Positions 6,494 through 14,420 of a stretch of 26,538 bases of DNA are shown here, piece after piece. Made by a program: the position numbers and the translations under genes. The stretch's first letter is position 1. The number at the start of each line of letters is the position of its first letter. Origin of the DNA: Bacteroidales bacterium UBA4243. Lineage in GTDB: Bacteria > Bacteroidota > Bacteroidia > Bacteroidales > F082. The DNA is taken from assembly GCA_002396205.1 (NCBI GenBank), contig DGXB01000034.1:1-26538 (forward strand), given 5' to 3'. The notes beneath the pieces were generated by a model. That model saw nothing but the letters and a program-made list of their open reading frames with translations. It was not told where the DNA came from and made no database searches.

Positions 6494-8764
6494 TCAATGC
6501 AATGATTTAATGTACTCGTCAATCGCCTTGGCGGCTTTCTTGCCGGCACCCATGGCGAGGATGACCGTGGCGGCACCGCTCACGGCATCGCCACCAGCGA
6601 AGATGCCCGCACGCGAAGTGTGACCCACCTCGTCGGCCATGATGCAGCCTTTCTTGTTACGCTCAAGATTGCGCGTCGTGCTGCCAATCAACGGGTTAGG
6701 CGAAGTGCCAAGTGCCATGATGATCATGTCGACATCGAGCACGAACTCCGAATCCGGAATCGGCACAGGGCTGCGGCGACCCGATGCGTCAGGCTCGCCC
6801 AATTCGCATTTCACGCACTTGAAGCCGTTCACCCAGCCGTTTTCGTCACCCAAAATCTCGACGGGAGCGGTCAGCAGGTCGAAGATGACGCCTTCTTCCT
6901 TGGCATGGTGCACCTCCTCTGCCCTCGCAGGCAGTTCGGCCTCGGAACGACGGTAGACGACATGCACCTCGGCGCCAAGACGCAAAGCGGTACGCGCAGC
7001 ATCCATGGCCACATTGCCACCACCCACCACAGCGACCTTCTTGCCAACGTAGTTCGGGGTCTCGTAACCTTCCTTATAGGAGAACAGCAAGTTGTTGCGG
7101 GTCAGGAACTCGTTGGCCGAAACGACACCGCAATAGTTCTCACCCGGCACATTGAGCATCATCGGGAAACCGGCACCCGAGCCGATGAAGACGGCCTCGT
7201 AGCCCTCGCGGTGCATGAGCTCGTCGATGGTGATGGTACGTCCAACGACCACATCTTTCTCGAACTTGGCACCCAAGCGGGCAACGCTCTCCACCTCTTT
7301 CCTCACGACAGTGTCCTTTGGCAAACGGAACGACGGGATGCCATAGACCAACACGCCACCCATCTCATGCAAGGCCTCGAAGATGGTGACGTTATAGCCC
7401 ATCGAGAGCAGGTCTTTGGCACAGGTCAGGCCCGAAGGACCGCTACCAATGATGGCCACCTTGTGACCGTTCGGGATGCCTTGGTTGTCGAAATGCAGGT
7501 CGTGCTCGATGGCATAGTCGCCGACGAAACGCTCCAACTTGCCGATGGCGATAGGCTCGAATTTCTTGCCCATCACGCAAGCGCCTTCGCATTGGGTTTC
7601 TTGCGGGCACACGCGGCCACACACGGCAGGCAGCGCCGAGTCGCAACTGATGACACCGGCAGCACCCTCAAAGTCGCCTTTGGCAACACGGGCGATGAAG
7701 TCAGGGATGTTGACATTGACGGGGCAATGCTCCACGCACTGTGGGTTCTTGCAATGCAGGCAACGTTGGGCTTCCATGATGGCCATGTCGGCGGAATAGC
7801 CCAAGCACACCTCGTCGAAGTTGTGGGCACGCACTTCAGGTTTCTGCTCTGGGCATGGGATGCGATGCTTCTTGTCGAAAGTCTCTTCCGAGATGCCGCC
7901 AATGTGGCACTCATGGCCTTCGGCCTTCTCTTCGGCTTCGAGTTGCTTGCGGGTGACCACATTGTTGTACATGCACTGGCGTTTCATGGCTTCGTCGAAA
8001 TTGACGTCCTTGCCGAGGAACTCGGGGCCGTCGATACAAGTGAACTTGGTCTTGCCCGCAATGCTGACGCGGCAGGCGCCACACATGCCCGTGCCATCCA
8101 CCATGATCGAGTTGAGCGACACCGTGCAGCGGATGCCCAACTCCTCGCAGGTCTTGGTGGCGAACTTCATCATGATCATCGGGCCAATGCAAACAGCCTC
8201 GTCATAGACCTTGCCGCTGGCCACGAGTTGGCGAAGCACGTCGGTGACCAAGCCCTTGCGGCCCGTCGAGCCGTCGTCGGAGGTGACATAAAGGTGACAA
8301 TAGTCGGCCAGTTCTTTCTCGAAGATAAGGAGGTCTTTGGTACGTGCACCGATGATGCAGTCGGCCACAGCGCCATGTTCGTACAGCCATTTCACTTGGG
8401 GATAGATAGGCGCGATGCCCACGCCGCCGCCGATGAAGACGAACGAGCGTTTGCGCAGTTCTTCTGCCGTCATCATGGCAAACTCAGAGGGCTTGCCCAA
8501 GGGACCCACCACGTCGTGGAAATGGTCGCCCACATTGTATTGCGCCATCTTTCTTGTGGAATCGCCGATGGCCTTAAACACGATGGTCACCGTGCCACGC
8601 ACGCGCTGGTAGTCGCTGATGGTCAGTGGAATACGTTCAGAGTTTTCCTCCATCTTGACAATAAGGAATTGTCCTGGCAGTGCCGTCACGGCGATACGCG
8701 GAGCGTAGACTTCCATGAGGTAAGTCTCAGCCGCGAATGTCTCTTTATGTAAGATTTCGAACAT
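6494..8764 (-). CDS. Fused NfnA/NfnB-like flavin and iron-sulfur oxidoreductase (PyrK-like + GltD-like)
   Basis: This 756-residue cytoplasmic protein joins two enzymes. Residues 1-280 are a ferredoxin-reductase/PyrK-like unit with a flavin motif (RIPLTISDY, 45-52), a nucleotide loop (GGGVGIAPIYP, 112-122) and Cys228, Cys231 and Cys243, spaced as in NfnA-type [2Fe-2S] sites. Residues 300-756 are GltD-like. They carry two Cys clusters for [4Fe-4S] (C335, C338, C343, C347 and C374, C382, C386, C392, C396), a Rossmann FAD site (GSGPSGLTCA, 440-449), an NADPH site (GGGNVAMDAA) and a final GGDAVSGAATVILAMGAGKKAA. Databases label such fusions 'dihydroorotate dehydrogenase B NAD-binding subunit / glutamate synthase'. 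No gltB or pyrD lies nearby, so an electron-bifurcating NADH:ferredoxin:NADP+ role is more likely, as inference. Start ATG at 8762-8764, with a full promoter upstream. Confidence 0.88.
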   Translation of the reverse strand: MFEILHKETFAAETYLMEVYAPRIAVTALPGQFLIVKMEENSERIPLTISDYQRVRGTVTIVFKAIGDSTRKMAQYNVGDHFHDVVGPLGKPSEFAMMTAEELRKRSFVFIGGGVGIAPIYPQVKWLYEHGAVADCIIGARTKDLLIFEKELADYCHLYVTSDDGSTGRKGLVTDVLRQLVASGKVYDEAVCIGPMIMMKFATKTCEELGIRCTVSLNSIMVDGTGMCGACRVSIAGKTKFTCIDGPEFLGKDVNFDEAMKRQCMYNNVVTRKQLEAEEKAEGHECHIGGISEETFDKKHRIPCPEQKPEVRAHNFDEVCLGYSADMAIMEAQRCLHCKNPQCVEHCPVNVNIPDFIARVAKGDFEGAAGVISCDSALPAVCGRVCPQETQCEGACVMGKKFEPIAIGKLERFVGDYAIEHDLHFDNQGIPNGHKVAIIGSGPSGLTCAKDLLSMGYNVTIFEALHEMGGVLVYGIPSFRLPKDTVVRKEVESVARLGAKFEKDVVVGRTITIDELMHREGYEAVFIGSGAGFPMMLNVPGENYCGVVSANEFLTRNNLLFSYKEGYETPNYVGKKVAVVGGGNVAMDAARTALRLGAEVHVVYRRSEAELPARAEEVHHAKEEGVIFDLLTAPVEILGDENGWVNGFKCVKCELGEPDASGRRSPVPIPDSEFVLDVDMIIMALGTSPNPLIGSTTRNLERNKKGCIMADEVGHTSRAGIFAGGDAVSGAATVILAMGAGKKAAKAIDEYIKSLH

Positions 8765-8807
8765 AATTTATGTAATAATGAGTTAGAATTTCAACAAAAT
8801 CATTTTG

Positions 8808-8837
8808 CAAAGATAGTGATTTTATGAAACTACCAAA
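8808..8837 (-). promoter_or_regulatory. Promoter of the NfnA/NfnB-like gene
   Basis: On the minus strand TTTG (8837-8834) is followed after 18 nt by TATCTTTG (8815-8808). Both parts match the Bacteroidota consensus. The start codon is 43 nt further on. It lies just beyond the terminator of the upstream TPR gene, so this gene is its own transcription unit. Confidence 0.7.
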
Positions 8838-8863
8838 TAAAACGCAAAAAAAACGACACAAAA

Positions 8864-8887
8864 AAGCCCCGAGTTTCCCCGAGGCTT
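8864..8887 (-). terminator. Rho-independent terminator after the TPR gene
   Basis: On the minus strand a 10-bp stem (AAGCCTCGGG paired with CTCGGGGCTT, with two G-T pairs) closes a GAAA tetraloop and is followed by six T. It starts about 25 nt after the stop of the TPR gene. This is a textbook intrinsic terminator. Confidence 0.9.
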
Positions 8888-8912
8888 GCATTATTAATAA
8901 GGTGTCAGTGAT

Positions 8913-10085
8913 TTATTTTCCGTCCAATTCCTTCACTTCTTCCATCATGTTCAGTTTCACATAGATGGAGCGGAGCACGTTCTTCACGTCGTCGGAGGGT
9001 TGGGCGTCGTAGGCTTGCTTCAGGTAAGGCAGACCCGTGCGCAGCAGCTCGTTGCCTTGCTCGATCAGGCTGTTGTATTGTTCCTGTTCGGCCTTCGAGA
9101 AACCGGTGATTTCGTTGGCTTGCTCGATATACTTGTTGGCCATCGTGGTGTAGAGCACGCCGATGTTGTAGGTGGCGTCGTAGTAACCCGGGTTGATGGC
9201 GAGGGCTTGCTCGTAGTATTGGCGGGCCTTGTCGGTGTCGTACACGTCCTTGTTGTTCTCGTCGCCGTAGATGGTACCGAGCACGAAAAGCAGCTGGGCG
9301 TTTTCGGGGTCGAGTTCTTGTAACTTCACGAGGTCGGCAACGGCTTCGGCGCCACGGCCTTCCTTCAGGTAGGCATTCACCTTTTCAAGGATCAGGCCAG
9401 CGTCGCTGGGGTTCTTCTCCAAACCGGCATTGATCATGGCCATGGCTTGGTCGGCGTTGCCCAAACCGTTGTAGCAAGCGGCGAGGTGCTTGTAGATCTC
9501 AACGTTGTCGGCGCCGTTGTTCTTCACTTCGGTGAAATACTCAAGGGCAGTGTTGTAGTCCTCGGCTCTCAGGGCCGAAGTGGCGGCGAAGTTCAACATC
9601 TCGTTGGCATCGGGGCTACCCATGCTCTTGGCGATGTCGTAAGCCTTCTTGAACATGGGGGCAGCTTCGCCAAACTTACCCGTGTTGTAGTCGTCGGCAC
9701 CCTTAGTATAATAGGTGTTCATGACGTTACCCACGCGCTGGTAGATTTCCTGCTTGTTGTCCTCAAGGAAGTCGTGGTTCTTCATGCAGTTCATCAACGA
9801 TTCGTAAACGACTTCCAAAGCGTTGGGAGCCTTGGCCAATAAAGCCTCGTCGCCCGATTGGATGATGTTTTGGTAGATGGCGGCACGATAGAGCCAAGCC
9901 TGGGCCTGGTCGTTGGGCTTCATGCCAAGGAATTGCTCGTGGTTGATGCACTTCTCGATGGATGTCATTGCCTTCTCGTACTGTTGGTTCTTGTTGTACA
10001 TGTAGGCATCGGTTCTGTCTTTCTTCTGGCCCATCATCACGTTGGCGGTGAGAACAACGGCCAGCAAAATCATTACTTTTTTCAT
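8913..10085 (-). CDS. Secreted tetratricopeptide-repeat protein
   Basis: This 390-residue protein has a signal peptide (about 1-19, MKKVMILLAVVLTANVMMGQ) and then helical TPR units over most of its length. The clearest are around 180-215 (YNTALEYFTEV, VEIYKHLAACYNGLGNADQA), 216-250 and 255-320 (ARQYYEQALAINPGYYDATYNIGVLY). It probably acts as a periplasmic or envelope scaffold; no catalytic motif is seen. It follows gyrA on the same strand after 55 nt with no TAnnTTTG motif in between, so it is probably co-transcribed with gyrA. A strong terminator follows the stop. The specific partner is unknown. Confidence 0.88.
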   Translation of the reverse strand: MKKVMILLAVVLTANVMMGQKKDRTDAYMYNKNQQYEKAMTSIEKCINHEQFLGMKPNDQAQAWLYRAAIYQNIIQSGDEALLAKAPNALEVVYESLMNCMKNHDFLEDNKQEIYQRVGNVMNTYYTKGADDYNTGKFGEAAPMFKKAYDIAKSMGSPDANEMLNFAATSALRAEDYNTALEYFTEVKNNGADNVEIYKHLAACYNGLGNADQAMAMINAGLEKNPSDAGLILEKVNAYLKEGRGAEAVADLVKLQELDPENAQLLFVLGTIYGDENNKDVYDTDKARQYYEQALAINPGYYDATYNIGVLYTTMANKYIEQANEITGFSKAEQEQYNSLIEQGNELLRTGLPYLKQAYDAQPSDDVKNVLRSIYVKLNMMEEVKELDGK

Positions 10086-10140
10086 TTCTTGAATTATTTA
10101 ATGTTTGACAATTTCGTTTGTTCGTATGGTTTCCCTACAA

Positions 10141-12744
10141 TTATTGTTCCAAATTTTCCGGGCCAGCAGTCGGCTCGACTGCCTCATTGGAAACACCATC
10201 CGTCGGCCCTTCGACAGGCTCAGGGACCTCAACGGCTTCGGTCTCTTCTTCGTCCTCATGTTCGGTCTTCGTGACGGCGGCAATCTCGTCGTTGCCGCGC
10301 AGGTCGATGAGCTTCACGCCTTGGGTGGCACGACCCATCACGCGCAACTTGCTGACTGCCATGCGGATGACAATGCCCGACTTGTTGATAATCATCAAGT
10401 CGTCGTCGTCGGTCACGGCCTTGATGGCGATAAGGTCGCCAGTCTTGTCGGTGATGTTCAAGGTCTTCACGCCCTTCGCGCCACGGTTGGTGATGCGGTA
10501 GTCGTCGATGTCCGAACGCTTGCCGAAGCCCTTCTCGGAAACGACCAAGACGGTTTGCTTCGGGTCGTTGATGCACACCATGCCGATAACCTCGTCTTCT
10601 GGCGAACCTAACGTAATGGCTTTCACTCCCGTAGCGGTGCGACCCATCGGGCGGACGGTCTGTTCGTTGAAGCGGACGGCCTTGCCCGAACGCACGGCCA
10701 TCAGCACCTCGTCGTTGCCGCTGGTAAGGCAAGCCTCAAGCAGTTGGTCGTCCTCGCGGATGTTTATGGCGATGATGCCATTTTGTCTGACATTCTTGTA
10801 GGCCGCTAACGTGGTCTTCTTGATGATACCCTTCTTGGTGCAGAGGATGATAAAGTTGTTTTCGAGGTAGTCCTCGTCGGTCATGCTCTTCACGTTGAGG
10901 TACGCCATCACCTTGTTGTCCTTGTCAAGCGGCAACAGGTTCTGGATGGCGCGCCCCTTGCTGTTCTTGCCCTCTTCGGGAATCTCGAAGGCCCTGAGTT
11001 TGTAGCACTTGCCTTGTTCGGTGAAGAAGAGCAGGTGGTTGTGGTTGGTGGCCGTGAAGATGTGTTCAATGAAGTCGGTGTCGCGGGTGGCCGAGCCCTT
11101 CGAGCCTTTGCCGCCACGACTTTGCACACGGTATTCGCTCAGCGGTGTGCGCTTGATGTAACCGAGGTGCGAGATGGTGATGACCACGGCATCGTCGGCG
11201 ATGATGTCTTCCATGCGGAACTCGCCGACGGCGGGCACAATCTTGGTGCGGCGGGCATCGCCATATTTTTCTTTGATGACCAGCAGTTCGTCCTTGATGA
11301 TCTGGAACTGCAATTCCTCATTTTGTAGAATATCGTGGAAATGTTTGATGCGTTCGTGGATTTCGTCCAACTCATCCATGATCTTCTTAATTTCGAGGCC
11401 TGCCAACTGACCGAGGCGATAGGCCACGATGGCGCTGGCTTGCGGGTCGTCGAAGCCGAACTTGTCCATGATGGCTTGCTTGGCTTCAGGCGTGCCGCCC
11501 TTACAGGCGCGGATGGTGGCGATGATTTCGTCCACAATGTCGATGGCGCGAGCCAGACCTTCCAAGATATGGGCACGGTCTTCGGCTTTCTTCAGCTCGA
11601 AACGGGTGCGACGCAGGACGACCTCGTGGCGGTGTTCCACGAAGTGCTCAATCAACTGCTTGAGGTTCAATGTATAAGGACGACCGTTCACCAAAGCCAC
11701 GTTGTTCACGTTGAACGAGCTTTGCAGCGGGGTCATCATGAAGAGTTTGTTCAAAACCACATCGGGGTTGGCGTCGCGCTTCAGTTCGTAGACCACGCGG
11801 ATGCCTTTGCGGTCGCTCTCGTCACGGATGTCGGCCAAGCCTTCTAACTTTTTCTCGTTCACCAAATCAGCCGTTTTCTTGATCATTTCGGCCTTGTTGA
11901 CCTGGTAAGGAATCGAGGTGGCGATGATGCGCTCGTGGCCGTTGTGTTCCTCGAAATGGGTCTCGCCGCGAAGGACGATGCGTCCCCTACCCGTCTCAAA
12001 CGCCTCGCGCACACCTTCGTAGCCGTAGATGACGCCAGCGGTCGGGAAATCGGGAGCCTTGATGTATTGCATCAGCTCTTGTGTGGTGATTTCGCGGTTG
12101 TCGATATAGGCGATGATGCCGTCAACACATTCGCTGAGGTTGTGCGGGGCCATGTTGGTAGCCATACCCACGGCGATGCCGTTGGTGCCGTTCACCAGCA
12201 ATGTGGGAATCTGCGTAGGCAGCACGGTAGGCTCTTGCAGCGAGTCGTCGAAGTTGTTCTGGAAGTCGACGGTGTCTTTGTCGAGGTCGTCGAGCATCTC
12301 TTCGGCGATCTTTTGCAGGCGTGCCTCGGTGTAACGCATGGCGGCGGGGCTGTCGCCGTCAACCGAGCCGAAGTTGCCTTGGCCGTCGACCAAAGGATAG
12401 CGAAGCGACCAGTTTTGGGCCATGCGCACCATGGCGTCGTAAACGGATGAGTCACCATGCGGGTGGTACTTACCGAGCACCTCACCGACGATACGGGCCG
12501 ATTTCTTGTAGCCGCTGCGCGAGGTGACGCCCAATTCCTTCATGCCATACAAAACGCGACGATGCACGGGTTTGAGGCCGTCGCGCACGTCGGGCAAGGC
12601 GCGTGAAATGATGACGGACATCGAATAGTCGATGTAGGCCGACTTCATCTGGTTCTCAAGGTTGACCTTGATGATTTTTTCTCCCGTGTTCTCAGGGATA
12701 TTTTCGCCTTGATTTTCAGGATTATTGATATTGTTTTCGTCCAT
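10141..12744 (-). CDS. gyrA: DNA gyrase subunit A
   Basis: This 867-residue subunit breaks and rejoins DNA in the gyrase A2B2 complex that introduces negative supercoils. The catalytic Tyr is Y138 (AAMRYTEAR). The quinolone-determining region reads HPHGDSSVYD, with Ser99 and Asp103 at the positions of E. coli Ser83 and Asp87, so it is of the susceptible type. The C-terminal beta-pinwheel carries a GyrA box, QSRGGKG (541-547), differing from QRRGGKG by one residue; this separates it from ParC. The first 25 residues are an Asn/Glu-rich extension. The last 35 residues are an acidic, low-complexity tail that includes an interspersed repeat (see 10207-10225). Start ATG 12742-12744, with a -7 element 38 nt upstream. 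The partial topoisomerase subunit at the window end is parE, not gyrB. Confidence 0.97.
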   Translation of the reverse strand: MDENNINNPENQGENIPENTGEKIIKVNLENQMKSAYIDYSMSVIISRALPDVRDGLKPVHRRVLYGMKELGVTSRSGYKKSARIVGEVLGKYHPHGDSSVYDAMVRMAQNWSLRYPLVDGQGNFGSVDGDSPAAMRYTEARLQKIAEEMLDDLDKDTVDFQNNFDDSLQEPTVLPTQIPTLLVNGTNGIAVGMATNMAPHNLSECVDGIIAYIDNREITTQELMQYIKAPDFPTAGVIYGYEGVREAFETGRGRIVLRGETHFEEHNGHERIIATSIPYQVNKAEMIKKTADLVNEKKLEGLADIRDESDRKGIRVVYELKRDANPDVVLNKLFMMTPLQSSFNVNNVALVNGRPYTLNLKQLIEHFVEHRHEVVLRRTRFELKKAEDRAHILEGLARAIDIVDEIIATIRACKGGTPEAKQAIMDKFGFDDPQASAIVAYRLGQLAGLEIKKIMDELDEIHERIKHFHDILQNEELQFQIIKDELLVIKEKYGDARRTKIVPAVGEFRMEDIIADDAVVITISHLGYIKRTPLSEYRVQSRGGKGSKGSATRDTDFIEHIFTATNHNHLLFFTEQGKCYKLRAFEIPEEGKNSKGRAIQNLLPLDKDNKVMAYLNVKSMTDEDYLENNFIILCTKKGIIKKTTLAAYKNVRQNGIIAINIREDDQLLEACLTSGNDEVLMAVRSGKAVRFNEQTVRPMGRTATGVKAITLGSPEDEVIGMVCINDPKQTVLVVSEKGFGKRSDIDDYRITNRGAKGVKTLNITDKTGDLIAIKAVTDDDDLMIINKSGIVIRMAVSKLRVMGRATQGVKLIDLRGNDEIAAVTKTEHEDEEETEAVEVPEPVEGPTDGVSNEAVEPTAGPENLEQ
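10207..10225. repeat. CCCTTCGACAGGCTCAGGG repeat inside the gyrA tail
   Basis: This 19-nt sequence, with CCCT/AGGG ends, matches from memory a short repeat that is widely scattered in Bacteroidales and other bacteria. Here it lies within the gyrA coding sequence and is read as VPEPVEG (residues 840-846) in the disordered C-terminal tail, without breaking the frame. Confidence 0.7.
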
Positions 12745-12781
12745 TTTTGGATTTTATTATTCGCTATTTTAAATAAGGTTG

Positions 12782-12789
12782 CAAAGATA
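12782..12789 (-). promoter_or_regulatory. -7 element upstream of gyrA
   Basis: On the minus strand 12789-12782 reads TATCTTTG, a full TAnnTTTG match 38 nt from the gyrA ATG. The -33 region is a run of A with only a weak TTG about 21 nt upstream. Confidence 0.55.
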
Positions 12790-12899
12790 GGTTTTTTTTG
12801 GATAGGTTTGGCAATTATACGAAATTTGTTCAATCCCTTTTCGCCCTAATGACGAAAAACAACGCTCCAAAATATCAAAAGACTGGTTTTATTAGGTCA

Positions 12900-12924
12900 C
12901 ACAGATTTCACAGATGACACAGAT
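12900..12924. repeat. Triple CACAGAT array with 9-nt period
   Basis: CACAGAT occurs at 12900, 12909 and 12918, each separated by two variable bases, giving an exact 9-nt period. From memory, this resembles a repeat recurring between genes in Bacteroidales. It lies 43 nt after the stop of the YARHG gene, between that gene and gyrA. Confidence 0.7.
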
Positions 12925-12927
12925 GTT

Positions 12928-12944
12928 GCTCGCCGATGGCGAGC
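12928..12944. repeat. Short hairpin GCTCGCC-GAT-GGCGAGC
   Basis: A perfect 7-bp inverted repeat with a 3-nt loop follows the CACAGAT array by 3 nt. It lies 23 nt after the YARHG gene stop. On the minus strand it is not followed by a T run, so it is a weak terminator candidate; it may belong to the neighbouring repeat. Confidence 0.55.
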
Positions 12945-12966
12945 GCCTTTAGCTTTTACATCGGGC

Positions 12967-14223
12967 TTATTTCGACCAAAACTGCACCCATTTCTTCTCG
13001 CCCGTCTCCAATTTGGACATGTCGGCCTGATAGTCGGGATTGGGGATGTACCAGTCCGTCGACTCGAAGAAGCGTTGCAAGCCCTTGTCCTTGAACACAT
13101 AGCCGCGATAGGCGAAGGGTACGTTCTTCACTATGCGCTTCTGTTCAGGAGTGAACTTAGAGATGTCGACAGGTTGCTCGTCATCTAACAATAAGTTATT
13201 GTAATACTTTGACTTGAAATCATTTACAAAGCCTTCGATTTCGTCTTTGTCGCCTTCCTGAAAGTCATACATGTAAAGGTAGAGCGCGTCGCTCATGATG
13301 TGCAATTCGCCTTCGGGATGGAAGTTCTTCTGTTTGAACACGAGGCTCCCCGTCTGGACATGGAACATTGGGCAATTCTCGCACATTCCAATCATTTCGC
13401 GCCGTTCCCCAATCTTGCCCTTGCCGCTGAAAGTCCACTCGTCGGGCGAAGCGAAGAAGGTGGGACGAACCGAGAACGACGTGTGGTCGCCCATGTTGAG
13501 GATGAGTGTGAAGTCATCGATGCCGTTGTTGGCCCAACGGTTGGCAGCGGTCAGGATGTAGTCGAACAGGTAGTCCGTCATCACCAAGTCGGACCCTTTC
13601 ACGGTGTAGGTGTGCTGGATGGTGTTCAGCCCCTCGTTGAAGTGGGCGTTGAAATGATAGACATAATAAAAGAGGTAGCCGTAATAATCAAGTGCCGCTT
13701 CTTCCGCATCGGCTTCTTCAGGGAAATAACGTCTCAGATTTGCCTTGTATTGCTCTTTCGGCATGTCTTGAACCTGACCATTCTTGTAATAGTCCTCGGT
13801 TTTCCGCGTGTAGTCGAATTGGTAGTCGCCTTCGTATTTATATGGCACATGTGCTATCTGATGCGGCAGGTGTTTTCCGTTCATCACTACGTTGAAGCCG
13901 TACATATAGGGTTGCCCTTTGTAGGCTTCATCCAACGTGCCGCCATAGCCGTTGCCATCAGGCGTGGGCGACTCGAAGCCGACGATCACGTCCTTGGCCG
14001 GACCGGGGTTAAAGAATTCGTAATACACGTTCACCTTGAACATGTCGCCCCAACCCGTGATGGTGTCGGCCATGTGGGTGATGGTGAGGATTTCCTTCCT
14101 GACGCTGATGGTCGTCTCGGTGATGGGAATCAGATGGTTGCCTTGGGCATAGAAGGCACCGTCGTTGGCCTTGAGGCTTGCCGTGGCGAGCAGGGCAAGC
14201 AAGATTAAGAGTGCCTTTTTCAT
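12967..14223 (-). CDS. Secreted YARHG-domain protein
   Basis: This 418-residue protein has a signal peptide (about 1-19, ending SLKAN). The middle (20-330) is rich in aromatic residues and beta-strand patterns and matches no domain I can name with confidence; it includes a Cys pair, MCENCPMF. The last 70 residues look like a YARHG domain: PEQKRIVKNVPFAYRGYVFK, then LQRFFESTDWYIPNP, with FAYRG in place of the name-giving motif. YARHG domains occur at the C-terminus of many secreted bacterial proteins, often with peptidase or unknown N-terminal parts. It has its own promoter with two 20-bp direct repeats upstream and sits downstream of the BACON/LamG lipoprotein on the same strand, separated by a strong terminator. 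Role unknown; envelope location is inferred from the signal peptide. Confidence 0.8.
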   Translation of the reverse strand: MKKALLILLALLATASLKANDGAFYAQGNHLIPITETTISVRKEILTITHMADTITGWGDMFKVNVYYEFFNPGPAKDVIVGFESPTPDGNGYGGTLDEAYKGQPYMYGFNVVMNGKHLPHQIAHVPYKYEGDYQFDYTRKTEDYYKNGQVQDMPKEQYKANLRRYFPEEADAEEAALDYYGYLFYYVYHFNAHFNEGLNTIQHTYTVKGSDLVMTDYLFDYILTAANRWANNGIDDFTLILNMGDHTSFSVRPTFFASPDEWTFSGKGKIGERREMIGMCENCPMFHVQTGSLVFKQKNFHPEGELHIMSDALYLYMYDFQEGDKDEIEGFVNDFKSKYYNNLLLDDEQPVDISKFTPEQKRIVKNVPFAYRGYVFKDKGLQRFFESTDWYIPNPDYQADMSKLETGEKKWVQFWSK

Positions 14224-14296
14224 GGCAGTTTGTTGTTTGAGGTTTGTATTTGTTTCTTCATGAATGCTTCAGTGGCATAAAGCGGTATGTTACCTG

Positions 14297-14304
14297 CAAA
14301 ATTA
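14297..14304 (-). promoter_or_regulatory. -7 element of the YARHG gene
   Basis: On the minus strand 14304-14297 reads TAATTTTG, a full TAnnTTTG match about 73 nt from the ATG. A TTGG lies 18 nt upstream as a partial -33. The element overlaps the proximal copy of a 20-bp direct repeat by 3 nt. Confidence 0.6.
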
Positions 14305-14354
14305 CATTATTCTGAGGGAATACCAAGCAAAAACTTACACTTTTCTGAGGGAAT
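14302..14354. repeat. Two 20-bp direct repeats at a promoter (possible operator)
   Basis: TTACATTATTCTGAGGGAAT at 14302-14321 and TTACACTTTTCTGAGGGAAT at 14335-14354 differ at 2 of 20 bases. They are 33 bp apart, close to three helical turns. They cover the -7/-33 region and the DNA just upstream of the YARHG promoter. A regulator-binding role is inferred. Confidence 0.6.
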
Positions 14355-14363
14355 GACAAAAAA

Positions 14364-14393
14364 GGCGGCCCCAGAAAGGCCTCTGAGGCCACC
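14364..14393 (-). terminator. Rho-independent terminator after the lipoprotein gene
   Basis: On the minus strand a 13-bp stem begins GGTGGCCTCAGAG and closes with TTTCTGGGGCCGCC, around a GCCT loop and with a few G-T pairs. Six T follow. It starts 28 nt after the stop of the 14421-16319 gene. Confidence 0.88.
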
Positions 14394-14420
14394 CGCAAAA
14401 AAACTGTCACAAATTAGTTT

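Noticed and set aside
6620..8752. A 710-residue open frame on the plus strand opposite the NfnA/NfnB-like gene
   Set aside because: The opposite strand encodes a protein with clear flavin, NADPH and Fe-S motifs. The antisense frame is His/Ala/Asp-rich with no recognisable domain and results from rare use of codons that would make stops on the other strand.
12900..12944. A CRISPR array from the repeated CACAGAT units
   Set aside because: The units are 7 nt at a 9-nt period with no spacers of CRISPR length and no cas genes nearby.
13300..14208. A 302-residue plus-strand frame opposite the YARHG protein, and a similar one at 15321-16301
   Set aside because: No domains or start signals; the minus strand genes have signal peptides, promoters and terminators.
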